Assembly (NCBI GenBank): GCA_946405625.1
Contig: CAMJHQ010000002.1
Span: 62,001 to 126,000, forward strand
DNA: 64,000 nucleotides
DNA from: an uncultured Lachnospiraceae bacterium
Lineage (GTDB): Bacteria > Bacillota > Clostridia > Lachnospirales > Lachnospiraceae
Direction: 5' to 3'
Shown: one piece after another, positions 53,909 through 61,861 of the stretch
How positions within the stretch are numbered: position 1 is the first letter of the stretch
Layout of the letters: each line of letters starts with the position of its first letter
Translations under genes and position numbers: made by a program
Notes under the pieces: generated by a model
What the model was told of the DNA's origin: nothing
The model's database searches: none
Seen by the model: the letters and a program-made list of their open reading frames with translations, nothing else

Positions 53909-55180
53909 TCACATCATAGAGTAAGAAGTTTCGAGCGCTTTAAGAGGCTTTATTCCGGCAACCCATCTTGCCGGAACAATTCCTGCCAGTACCGATATTA
54001 CAATTGCTCCGACAACCGCCAAAAGAGCAATCCATATGGGAATATTGAAAAGTGTCGTTCCTTCGGCAAATCCGAGGAAATTTACAAACCTTTTATTCAG
54101 AATCATATCAATCACATAAGAAAAAACAACTCCTATGATTCCTCCTGTTCCTCCCAGAAGTGCTGATTCAAACAGGAACATAACAACAACATCATCCTTA
54201 TCCGCACCTAACATTTTAAGAAGACCTATTTCAGTAATCCTGTCATAGACTGCTGTTGTCATGGTATTAATGACACCTATCACGGCAACCACGGAAGCCA
54301 CTGATCCTACAACCGCAAGGATCAGCTGAATGATGGATGTCATACGATTGATCTGATTCAACAGCTCTATACTGTTTTCTGCCTTAAATCCTCTATCACT
54401 TATGATATCCGAAATCTTCTCGACTTTTTCAACACTGTCCGCTACCACGATGAGTTCGGAATACGCCCATACATTATAGGTATTTTCATTCTTATCTACA
54501 GGCTGGCCGGGGATTCGGCCATCTTCAACATTACGTCTGGCGAAAAGCTTGAGATCATTGATATCTGTATATATTTTATAATCATACGGATTACCCGTTT
54601 CTCCGCATACAGATAACTTTACCCTGAAATGTTCTTTAGCGTCATAGCACGTGAAGTCGATTTTCTTTCCGGTATAACCTTTGCTTCCTTCCAAAGTATC
54701 GATATAAGCGATTCCCGTACTGTCATTAAAAAACAGTTCCTTCGCTCCTCCGCCAACTATCAGTTCGGGCCTTATTCCTTTGGATGAAGGATACTTTCCG
54801 GCAGAAAGCGGAATGCTTTCCAGATACTCTTCCGGATATCCTGAGATTTCAAAATATGTTTTATAACCCGATATATTTTCCTCACCAAAAAGAGTTACAA
54901 CCGGATATACATCTTTTACTCCCTGTATCTTTGAAAGCTCTGCGATAAGCTCATCCGTCAGCAGTCTGTCCTTACGATCCGTGGAAGGCGAGTAAACATG
55001 TATCTCTTTGGTACTTCCCATCAATTCAAGCTGATCCAGCATCGCCCTCTTTGCACCGATTCCTGCTGTAACCATTACCACCAAAGACATCGTTCCGATG
55101 GTAACTCCCAGTATCGTAAGAAATGTACGGAAACGTTTCTTTCTTAAATTGGATAAACTTAGTTTAATAACATATCCCAC
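53909..55180 (-). CDS. MacB/FtsX-type ABC transporter permease
   Basis: 423 residues. One N-terminal membrane helix (FLTILGVTIGTMSLVVMVTAG), an external domain (about 50-285) and three C-terminal helices with the FtsX core (ITEIGLLKMLGADKDDVVVMF). This is the four-helix MacB layout. It lies last in an operon with a permease, an ATPase and an exported CARDB-like protein. MacB-like systems move envelope substrates rather than ferrying across the membrane in the usual way; the substrate here is unknown. Confidence 0.88.
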   Translation of the reverse strand: MGYVIKLSLSNLRKKRFRTFLTILGVTIGTMSLVVMVTAGIGAKRAMLDQLELMGSTKEIHVYSPSTDRKDRLLTDELIAELSKIQGVKDVYPVVTLFGEENISGYKTYFEISGYPEEYLESIPLSAGKYPSSKGIRPELIVGGGAKELFFNDSTGIAYIDTLEGSKGYTGKKIDFTCYDAKEHFRVKLSVCGETGNPYDYKIYTDINDLKLFARRNVEDGRIPGQPVDKNENTYNVWAYSELIVVADSVEKVEKISDIISDRGFKAENSIELLNQINRMTSIIQLILAVVGSVASVVAVIGVINTMTTAVYDRITEIGLLKMLGADKDDVVVMFLFESALLGGTGGIIGVVFSYVIDMILNKRFVNFLGFAEGTTLFNIPIWIALLAVVGAIVISVLAGIVPARWVAGIKPLKALETSYSMM

Positions 55181-55244
55181 AATCGTTTCCTTCTTTCACA
55201 TCATTTCAAAGAAATTAATCTATAGATTCTCTCTAACTTCTGTA

Positions 55245-56177
55245 TCAGAATTCTTTCTCAATCTTTTTAATCCTGATCCTTCGACGGATAATTATTATAG
55301 CTGCAATAATTACAATTACTGAAATGACAACTGCAAGTTTAACTTCATCCGTAAAAAAAGTTTTTTGAGTATCTTCTTTTACCTCTATCAGATCTGCATA
55401 AACCTGCTCCTGTACATCTATCACTCCGAGACTGATATTTTGGGTAAACTCTTCACCATCCAGATTCTCATAAGTCACGATAAGATTATTTACGGAACCT
55501 GAATTCTTCAGTGCCTTTGTTTTTACGATAATATCCACATTTCCTTTCTTCCCGGGCTCAATGTTACCGACATAACTTGTGCCTGTAACTATATGATCAC
55601 CTTCCGCTGTTGCCATTACTTTATAGATATTTCCCGCACCTGTATTGTTAACTGTTGCGAGTATTTCGATATTGTCACCAAGATGAATATTCTCTTCTGA
55701 TATATAAATATCCGAAACAACAATATCCGTATCCAGCCTGATCGGAATATATATCACATCCTCTGCTGTATAACTGCCGTTCCAATCTTCATATTCAGTT
55801 TTTATCGTAAGCTTATATGACTTCTCCTCAAGTTTCTTCAGGCTTTCAAGCTCAAAAGACAGTTCTACACTGTCTCCTCCATATATTGTTTCAACATATC
55901 CCGTACCGGCACTGTTTACGGGAATGAATTCACCCGCATCGGATATAAGAGTACATTTCAGATTTCTGACACTATAATCATAGGTATTTTTCAAAGTGAA
56001 TTTCAGAATGAAACTGTCGCCGGCATATATTATATCCTTGCTTAATGTATAATCGGTAAGCATAACTCGAGGTGTATCGGCATGGACCTGCTGTCCACCC
56101 GGAAGTGCAAAAAAGATAAGTATTATGATCATCATTAAGGTTATAATTCTTAACATCATATGTTTTAACCTGTTCAT
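55245..56177 (-). CDS. Exported, C-terminally anchored protein with CARDB-like beta domains
   Basis: 310 residues. A signal peptide (MNRLKHMMLRI with a hydrophobic stretch, likely cut after VHA) is followed by two beta-sandwich repeats of about 110 residues each (SKDIIYAGDSFILKFTLKN and SEENIHLGDNIEILATVNN are equivalent segments). One membrane helix then ends the protein with a basic tail RRRIRIKK. It thus stands on the outer face of the membrane. Placed between the ATPase and the MacB permease, it may be an accessory or adapter subunit of that transporter. Confidence 0.8.
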   Translation of the reverse strand: MNRLKHMMLRIITLMMIIILIFFALPGGQQVHADTPRVMLTDYTLSKDIIYAGDSFILKFTLKNTYDYSVRNLKCTLISDAGEFIPVNSAGTGYVETIYGGDSVELSFELESLKKLEEKSYKLTIKTEYEDWNGSYTAEDVIYIPIRLDTDIVVSDIYISEENIHLGDNIEILATVNNTGAGNIYKVMATAEGDHIVTGTSYVGNIEPGKKGNVDIIVKTKALKNSGSVNNLIVTYENLDGEEFTQNISLGVIDVQEQVYADLIEVKEDTQKTFFTDEVKLAVVISVIVIIAAIIIIRRRIRIKKIEKEF

Positions 56178-56227
56178 ACCAAGCCTCCTGCTTTTTCCGT
56201 CTGGATTATGATAGCTTCAATATCATG

Positions 56228-56893
56228 CTACTCCTGGATCTCGCCATCCTTTATAGTGACTATCCGGTCGGCTTCACGAGCGATATCCATGTTGTGGGTT
56301 ATTATTACCAGTGTCTGTCCCAGATCATGAACGGACTTCATCAGAAGGTCCATAACCTCGCGGCCGTTCTTCGAGTCAAGGGCTCCCGTCGGTTCATCCG
56401 CCAGGATAAGAGTCGGATTGTTGGCAAGTGCTCTCGCAATAGCCGTTCTCTGCTGCTGTCCACCCGATAACTGGTTCGGAAGATGTCGTCTTCTCTCGGT
56501 AAGTCCGAGAAGCTCTATGATATGATCGATATACTCCTTATCCGGTTTTCTATGGTCCAGCAGAACCGGCATCTTAATATTTTCTTCCACCGTAAGAACC
56601 GGGATAAGATGATAAGCCTGAAATATAAATCCAACCTTGCGGCGTCTGAATATCGAAAGCTCATCATCACTGAGCTTGGTTATCTCCTTTCCGTCAACAT
56701 GGACAACTCCGTCGGACGGATTATCAACGCCGCCCATGATATTCAGAAGTGTTGACTTACCGCTTCCGCTTGCTCCTACAACCGAAACCACGCTTCCCTT
56801 CTCTATACTGAGATTTACGTTATGAAGTGCCAGGACCTTATTCTCCTTATCGCCGTAAATCTTGGTTACATTTTCCATCTTTACAAGTTCCAT
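56228..56893 (-). CDS. ABC transporter ATP-binding protein (MacB/LolD type)
   Basis: 221 residues. Walker A is GASGSGKST, the signature LSGGQQQR, Walker [13 protein letters not shown] and the switch His in IITHNMD. The sequence is typical of ATPases that pair with FtsX permeases. It lies between the 905-residue permease and the CARDB-like protein, and could serve both permeases of the operon. Confidence 0.92.
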   Translation of the reverse strand: MELVKMENVTKIYGDKENKVLALHNVNLSIEKGSVVSVVGASGSGKSTLLNIMGGVDNPSDGVVHVDGKEITKLSDDELSIFRRRKVGFIFQAYHLIPVLTVEENIKMPVLLDHRKPDKEYIDHIIELLGLTERRRHLPNQLSGGQQQRTAIARALANNPTLILADEPTGALDSKNGREVMDLLMKSVHDLGQTLVIITHNMDIAREADRIVTIKDGEIQE

Positions 56894-56942
56894 AAATTAC
56901 TCCTCTTTTCCTCACTGAATTTATAACAGTTTCGGGGTTATA

Positions 56943-59660
56943 TCATTCACCGCTACGCATCAGTTCTTCCGCAACATCAAGCTTCATCCTCTTCATCGGG
57001 AAGTAGTACGCACCCACGAGAACTATAAAGGATAAAACAAGTGCCACCGCAATGACCGGCCAGTATATACTGAATTCCGCATATACGAGATACTGTAATA
57101 TATCTTTGTAAATAAAATATTCTATCGATATACCCGCCGCCATTCCCAGAATACATGCGGTTATCCACATGATCACGCCTTCCAGGATAACTCCCTTAAA
57201 AAGACTGCTCTTTGTCATTCCGATTGCCCTAAGCTGAGCGAACTCATTACGTCTCAGAGCGATATTACTCATCGTGACATTAAATATATTGAGGCAGTTA
57301 ACCAGAACTATAATGAGTATCACAACTCCCGCATACACGATTGGTTTAAAGGCGTCGATTGTCATGGTTGTTGTTGCATACACTGAAAATGAAGGATATA
57401 TCTGCTGGTCCATGTAGATTATCTTTCCGGTTTCATCATATTCAGTATATTCATAATATAATTCATCACCACTCGTAATCTCTATATATTTCTCGGAAGA
57501 AAGATCGTTAAAAAATGCATTCCCGATATGATACTGAAAACCCGTGAAATCTTCTGCGGTACTATTCGTAGCGGCAAAATACTTATCAAGAGGCATTATG
57601 AAGACCGGCCCTTCATTACAATGATTTACATCCTGATCGACTATACCCTCTATGATATAAGTCTTACAGTGTCCCTCACTTATAAGCTTCTCCCTGGCCG
57701 CTGCCACTATCCAGCCCCGGCCGTTTTCCGTTGTCGTAAGTTCTTCGTAGTCCACATGTGCCTTATATTCTTCCGGATGGTTTTCCGCCCATTCACCGTC
57801 ATGTTCCTCATGCCACTTTACATTCTCAGCCACATGTACCTTGTCATATTCCGCAGCTCTCTTCATCTCAGACTGAACAAGATTATAGAGTTCTGCCGGG
57901 TCCACAAAAGTCACCTCATCTCCGACCTTATAACTCGTATAAATATAATTTGCCGGTGCAAGCTTTATAGCATCTATGCTCCAAAGATAATCCATATCAT
58001 AAGCATAACCTCCGTTGACCAGAACTATCCCGTGATCGGATATATCAAGAGTTCCTTCAATCAGATGGTCTCTGTATCTCTCCCAGTCCTCTCCCTCATA
58101 TCCGTACAGGCTGAACGAAGCACTTTCCGTTAACTGTTCGGGAATACCCGATATATATCTTCCCTCTCCTCCCGGGAAACACAGCTCGTCATAATCCAGA
58201 AGCTGTCCCGCTTTGTCATAGCACCTGTCTATATCTTCGGCCAAAGCCCTCGCATGCTCTTCACGCAATTCCTTTCTTTTGATCATTGAAGCTTTATAAT
58301 TTTCTTCCGAATCGAAATACTGTTTTTCCTCATCACTGAGCTCTGCATATGGTTTCAGATTTTCAAACTCTGCCTCCAAATGTTCTCCCAGAACGTCTTG
58401 TCTATAATCAAAATACCTGTATTCTTCCGTTATCTTGTCATATATATCATTATTTCCCTGCGTATAGAGAATTGACTTATATACATATTTCAGATCTTCC
58501 ACGCCTCTTATATTCTTCAGTGCCCTCACCTGATCCGGGCTCCAAAGTGTCGCTCTCACCTCATCCTTTGTATAGAACGGATATACCGCTCCCTCTATAT
58601 ATTCCTGATAATATCCGTATCTCTCATTACTTAATCGGACATATTCCAGAAGATATCCGATAATACCTCCGACAATCACAACCGTTGCGATCCCGAAGGC
58701 GATTGCCACCACACTCTTTATAAATCTCAGACGGTTACGCTTTACATTTTTATAAGCATAAGCTCCTTCGACACCGAAAATAAGTCCCCAGATGCTTCGT
58801 CCGGTATGCTTCGCCTTCCCGAGACGTATCCTGTAATTTCCTCTTACAGCATCCACCGGCTGAACGCTTGTAATCTTCTTGGTATTTTCGTCTATTACAA
58901 AGTAGAGATCGAACAGAAAGCATACAGCCACCATGACTGCCGGAAGAATATGAAATCCGAGCGGCAGCATGTATCTCATGCAGAAGATAAGACTGATAAG
59001 ATAGCCCGCTGTTATTCCCGCAGCAACTCCGATTCCTTCCTGTATGATCGATTCACGGAATACGATAGCCTTGATCTGCCTCTTCGTTGCTCCTATGCAG
59101 CGCATTTCACCGTAATCTTTAAGCCTCTCGATAGCCGATATCGATACAGCATTCCTGATAATACCGATTCCTATGATTGCGAAAATATAGGATATAAAGA
59201 TACACATGATAAATGCTATCCATGCACTTCCGGTTCTGTTAATAAGATAGGTATCCAGAAGGGTTTCGTTATAATCTATCCGAACGCTGTACTTATCGTG
59301 AAGGTATTCGCCGTACTTCTTCACCTTATAGATATTCTTTACGTTCAGATATACGGAATTCACCGTCACATCTTCATTCTTATAATATCCCTCTTCGCTG
59401 TAAGCGCTTCCCATCATAGCTGAGCGGACAAAGTCCTCATTTACTATCGACTCTGCGATATCCTTATCGTTGTTATATACGAGAATCTCCCAGTCCGCTT
59501 CCTCTCTTAAATCGGCTCTCCAGCTTATCCACCAGTTATTAAAGGAATTGAGGATTGCAAAAAGGACCGCAGCAACAAGCGCGCAGCCGACGATCGTATA
59601 TAAACTCCTCTTCCTGTTTTTCATCAGATATTTTTTTGAAATGTCTGTATAGTTCTCCAT
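56943..59660 (-). CDS. Large ABC transporter permease with two FtsX domains
   Basis: 905 residues. An N-terminal helix, a short external part, three helices with the first FtsX core (about 150-260), another helix near 312-335, a large external domain (about 340-775) rich in charged and Tyr residues, and a final set of three helices with the second FtsX core (RRNEFAQLRAIGMTKSSLF). This eight-to-ten helix form occurs in peptide resistance and envelope systems. First gene of the ABC operon and directly downstream of the HK/RR pair, which may control it. Confidence 0.87.
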   Translation of the reverse strand: MENYTDISKKYLMKNRKRSLYTIVGCALVAAVLFAILNSFNNWWISWRADLREEADWEILVYNNDKDIAESIVNEDFVRSAMMGSAYSEEGYYKNEDVTVNSVYLNVKNIYKVKKYGEYLHDKYSVRIDYNETLLDTYLINRTGSAWIAFIMCIFISYIFAIIGIGIIRNAVSISAIERLKDYGEMRCIGATKRQIKAIVFRESIIQEGIGVAAGITAGYLISLIFCMRYMLPLGFHILPAVMVAVCFLFDLYFVIDENTKKITSVQPVDAVRGNYRIRLGKAKHTGRSIWGLIFGVEGAYAYKNVKRNRLRFIKSVVAIAFGIATVVIVGGIIGYLLEYVRLSNERYGYYQEYIEGAVYPFYTKDEVRATLWSPDQVRALKNIRGVEDLKYVYKSILYTQGNNDIYDKITEEYRYFDYRQDVLGEHLEAEFENLKPYAELSDEEKQYFDSEENYKASMIKRKELREEHARALAEDIDRCYDKAGQLLDYDELCFPGGEGRYISGIPEQLTESASFSLYGYEGEDWERYRDHLIEGTLDISDHGIVLVNGGYAYDMDYLWSIDAIKLAPANYIYTSYKVGDEVTFVDPAELYNLVQSEMKRAAEYDKVHVAENVKWHEEHDGEWAENHPEEYKAHVDYEELTTTENGRGWIVAAAREKLISEGHCKTYIIEGIVDQDVNHCNEGPVFIMPLDKYFAATNSTAEDFTGFQYHIGNAFFNDLSSEKYIEITSGDELYYEYTEYDETGKIIYMDQQIYPSFSVYATTTMTIDAFKPIVYAGVVILIIVLVNCLNIFNVTMSNIALRRNEFAQLRAIGMTKSSLFKGVILEGVIMWITACILGMAAGISIEYFIYKDILQYLVYAEFSIYWPVIAVALVLSFIVLVGAYYFPMKRMKLDVAEELMRSGE

Positions 59661-59759
59661 ATATCTTCCTTTCCGGAATAACCGGTTTGACCTTATAAAA
59701 CTTCCATCATATTTTTATAAATATCACTATATCATCTGCTTCTTACAATCCCGTGACAA

Positions 59760-59798
59760 AATAAAAGAGCCTGTCTTACATTTTTGTAAGACAGACTC
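59760..59798 (-). terminator. Terminator of the response regulator / kinase pair
   Basis: A 14-bp stem with one mismatch (59767-59780 with 59785-59798) closes a 4-nt loop and is followed on the minus strand by TTTTATTTT. It lies 21 bp after the kinase stop. Confidence 0.85.
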
Positions 59799-59819
59799 TG
59801 ATCATGCGTGTCTATACTC

Positions 59820-60875
59820 TTACGATGCCACCGGAAGCTGCACCTGAAACTCCGTTCCTTCACCCACTGTACTGTTTACTCTTATCTGACCGTCCATTCC
59901 CTCAACGATCGACTTTGAGAGTGCAAGGCCTATACCGACGCTGTTAGGATTGACCTCACTTGATACTCTGTAAAATCTCTTAAATATATTCGGAAGCTCC
60001 GAATCCGGGATGCCGATACCGTGATCTTTTATATAGATTCTGGTAAATACACTGTTAGCTTCCACATGGATTTCTATACTGTTTTCTTCATCAGAATAAT
60101 CCGAAGCATTCTTCACTATATTGATAAGGGCTTCCGTGAGCCACTCCGGATCTGCCATTATATATACATCTTCAGAAGAATCCACTATAAGCTTCTGCTT
60201 CTTAGCTTCCAGAAGATAATTCACCGCGCCGCTGACCTCGTCAAGAACCGCACCGACGGAAGATTTCCTGATATTAAAATCAATAACTCTTGCTTCGATA
60301 CGGGCAAGCTTCAGCATGGAGAGAACCATCCACTGCATTCTTGTCATCTGATTCTCTGCTTCACGAAGAATCTTCTTCCTCTCTTCTTCGGATTCAAGCT
60401 TATCATTCAAAAGAAGATCGATAAAAATGTTGAGCGACGCAAGCGGAGTCTTAAGCTGATGTGAGATATCAGACATTACATCCTTTAAAAACTCTTTCTC
60501 TTCCGCTTCCTTACGTTTGCCCTCTCGAAACATATTTACAAGCTTTTCAAAATTCGAATTCAGAATACCTATACTTCCCTCTTCGAGTTCGGCAACCAGT
60601 TCTCTTTCGGAATCTTTCATCAGTTCATCCATCATATCAGCCGTTTTTTCGACCGCGTTATATGCACGTAAGACCTCGCGTGAACATATATGATAAAGCA
60701 CAGCGATCACACCGATTTCAACTGCCCCTGCCAAAATAAACCATAATATATCTTTCTTTTCATATCCACCGACAGCATATATTATTCCAAGCACACAAAA
60801 ACTGACAGCGATAAATACCGCTGCCACAAGATAGAACTTCATTCTGAATCTTTTTCTTTCATAATCGCTTTTCAT
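59820..60875 (-). CDS. Sensor histidine kinase with a very short external loop
   Basis: 351 residues. Two membrane helices (about 14-36 and 43-62) are joined by only about seven residues, so there is no external sensor domain, as in intramembrane-sensing kinases that respond through a partner ABC transporter. HisKA H139 is in SDISHQLKTPLASL, and the ATPase motifs IVKNASDYS, DHGIGIP and VGIGLALSKSIV follow. It lies between FtsX permease genes and downstream of its response regulator, which fits that model. Confidence 0.9.
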   Translation of the reverse strand: MKSDYERKRFRMKFYLVAAVFIAVSFCVLGIIYAVGGYEKKDILWFILAGAVEIGVIAVLYHICSREVLRAYNAVEKTADMMDELMKDSERELVAELEEGSIGILNSNFEKLVNMFREGKRKEAEEKEFLKDVMSDISHQLKTPLASLNIFIDLLLNDKLESEEERKKILREAENQMTRMQWMVLSMLKLARIEARVIDFNIRKSSVGAVLDEVSGAVNYLLEAKKQKLIVDSSEDVYIMADPEWLTEALINIVKNASDYSDEENSIEIHVEANSVFTRIYIKDHGIGIPDSELPNIFKRFYRVSSEVNPNSVGIGLALSKSIVEGMDGQIRVNSTVGEGTEFQVQLPVAS

Positions 60876-60938
60876 ACACGAAACACTGCCTTACTCTCTA
60901 ATATTCGGATCATGAAATTCCAACATGATCCGAATATA

Positions 60939-61703
60939 TCATTCTTCATTTGAAAACCTATATCCAACACCCTTAATGGTCTTTATATACAGAGAATCAT
61001 CGCCCAGTTTATCACGGAGACGCTTTATATAAACGGAAAGCGTATTATCATCTATATAATTGTTTTCAGTATCATAAAGCTTTTCAATCAATTGATTTCT
61101 TGTAAGTGCAATTCCGTTGTTTCTGAGAAATTCCCTGAGCAGCCTTATCTCAGACGGTGTACATTCAACTGTTTCACCATCCTTATAGAGTCTGAATTCC
61201 GACACATTAAGTACATGAGACCCAAAGCTGTATTCCGAAGCCGATCCGTTTTCCGACGTTTCTGTCTTTGAATCGGATTCCATACGTCTGATTCTTTCCT
61301 CACGTCTCAAAACAGCCGCAATTCTCGACAAAAGTTCCTTTACACGATAAGGCTTCGTAACATAGTCATCTGCTCCGAGGTCAAGTCCTCTTACAATATT
61401 TGCTTCATCACCCACTGCCGTCAGAAAAATAACCGGTATTTCAACATTTCCCGCGCGGAGTTCCTCAAGAAAATCAAAACCGGTCCCGTCCGGCAGCATA
61501 ACATCAAGAAGAATCAGATCGATTGAGGACACTTTTTCTGTAACATCCGCAGCTTCTGCCGATTCATCAATCCCTACAAATTTACGTGCCTCCGCGAGAT
61601 TCTTTGCATGACGTATCGTATAACCCTCTGCTCTCAGAGTATATTCCGTTCCCATTGCAAGTGCGTAATCATCCTCCACAAGGAGTATAGTACTATAACC
61701 CAT
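60939..61703 (-). CDS. OmpR-family response regulator
   Basis: 254 residues. The receiver has LLVEDD, D67 in LILLDVMLPDGTGF and the switch Lys in YVTKPY; an extra stretch of about 13 residues (DESAEAADVTEKV) lies before the phosphorylation strand. The winged-helix output shows SEIRLLREFLRNNG and DNTLSVYIKRLRDKLG. The start has GGAGAG 5 nt upstream and the gene is 63 bp before the kinase. Likely targets are the flanking ABC genes. A hairpin with five Us lies just before its ribosome site. Confidence 0.92.
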   Translation of the reverse strand: MGYSTILLVEDDYALAMGTEYTLRAEGYTIRHAKNLAEARKFVGIDESAEAADVTEKVSSIDLILLDVMLPDGTGFDFLEELRAGNVEIPVIFLTAVGDEANIVRGLDLGADDYVTKPYRVKELLSRIAAVLRREERIRRMESDSKTETSENGSASEYSFGSHVLNVSEFRLYKDGETVECTPSEIRLLREFLRNNGIALTRNQLIEKLYDTENNYIDDNTLSVYIKRLRDKLGDDSLYIKTIKGVGYRFSNEE

Positions 61704-61716
61704 TCATTCTCTCCAT

Positions 61717-61750
61717 AAAAATTTACCACAGGTACATACCCTGTGGTAAA
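61717..61750 (-). terminator. Terminator-like hairpin directly before the response regulator ribosome site
   Basis: A perfect 11-bp stem TTTACCACAGG/CCTGTGGTAAA (61722-61732 with 61740-61750) has a 7-nt loop and five Ts after it on the minus strand. It lies between the permease (end 61862) and the ribosome site at 61709-61714, so it may end the permease transcript, attenuate the regulator, or both. Confidence 0.6.
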
Positions 61751-61822
61751 TATATCATAATCCTCTGAAAAAATGTTATTTTTCTTATATTTTTCCTGAT
61801 GAATTACATTCAATTCATCTTC

Positions 61823-61861
61823 TTACTCTGCGAAAAGGCTTCTTATCTCAACCTTCTCCTC
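61823..61861 (-). repeat. Diverged copy of the permease 3' end
   Basis: Directly after the permease stop the same frame reads EEKVEIRSLFAE and then stops. The true C-terminus is TKKVEVRNLITE plus stop. The DNA similarity is visible over about 35 bp. It is probably the leftover end of a second, deleted permease gene or a local duplication. Confidence 0.6.

Noticed and set aside
55127-55140. A further GAAACGTTTC palindrome
   Set aside because: Lies inside the MacB permease coding sequence as Lys/Arg/Phe codons; chance match.
57528-58133. A 201-codon plus-strand frame opposite the large permease
   Set aside because: Lies over the external domain of a well-supported permease and has no ribosome site or domain.
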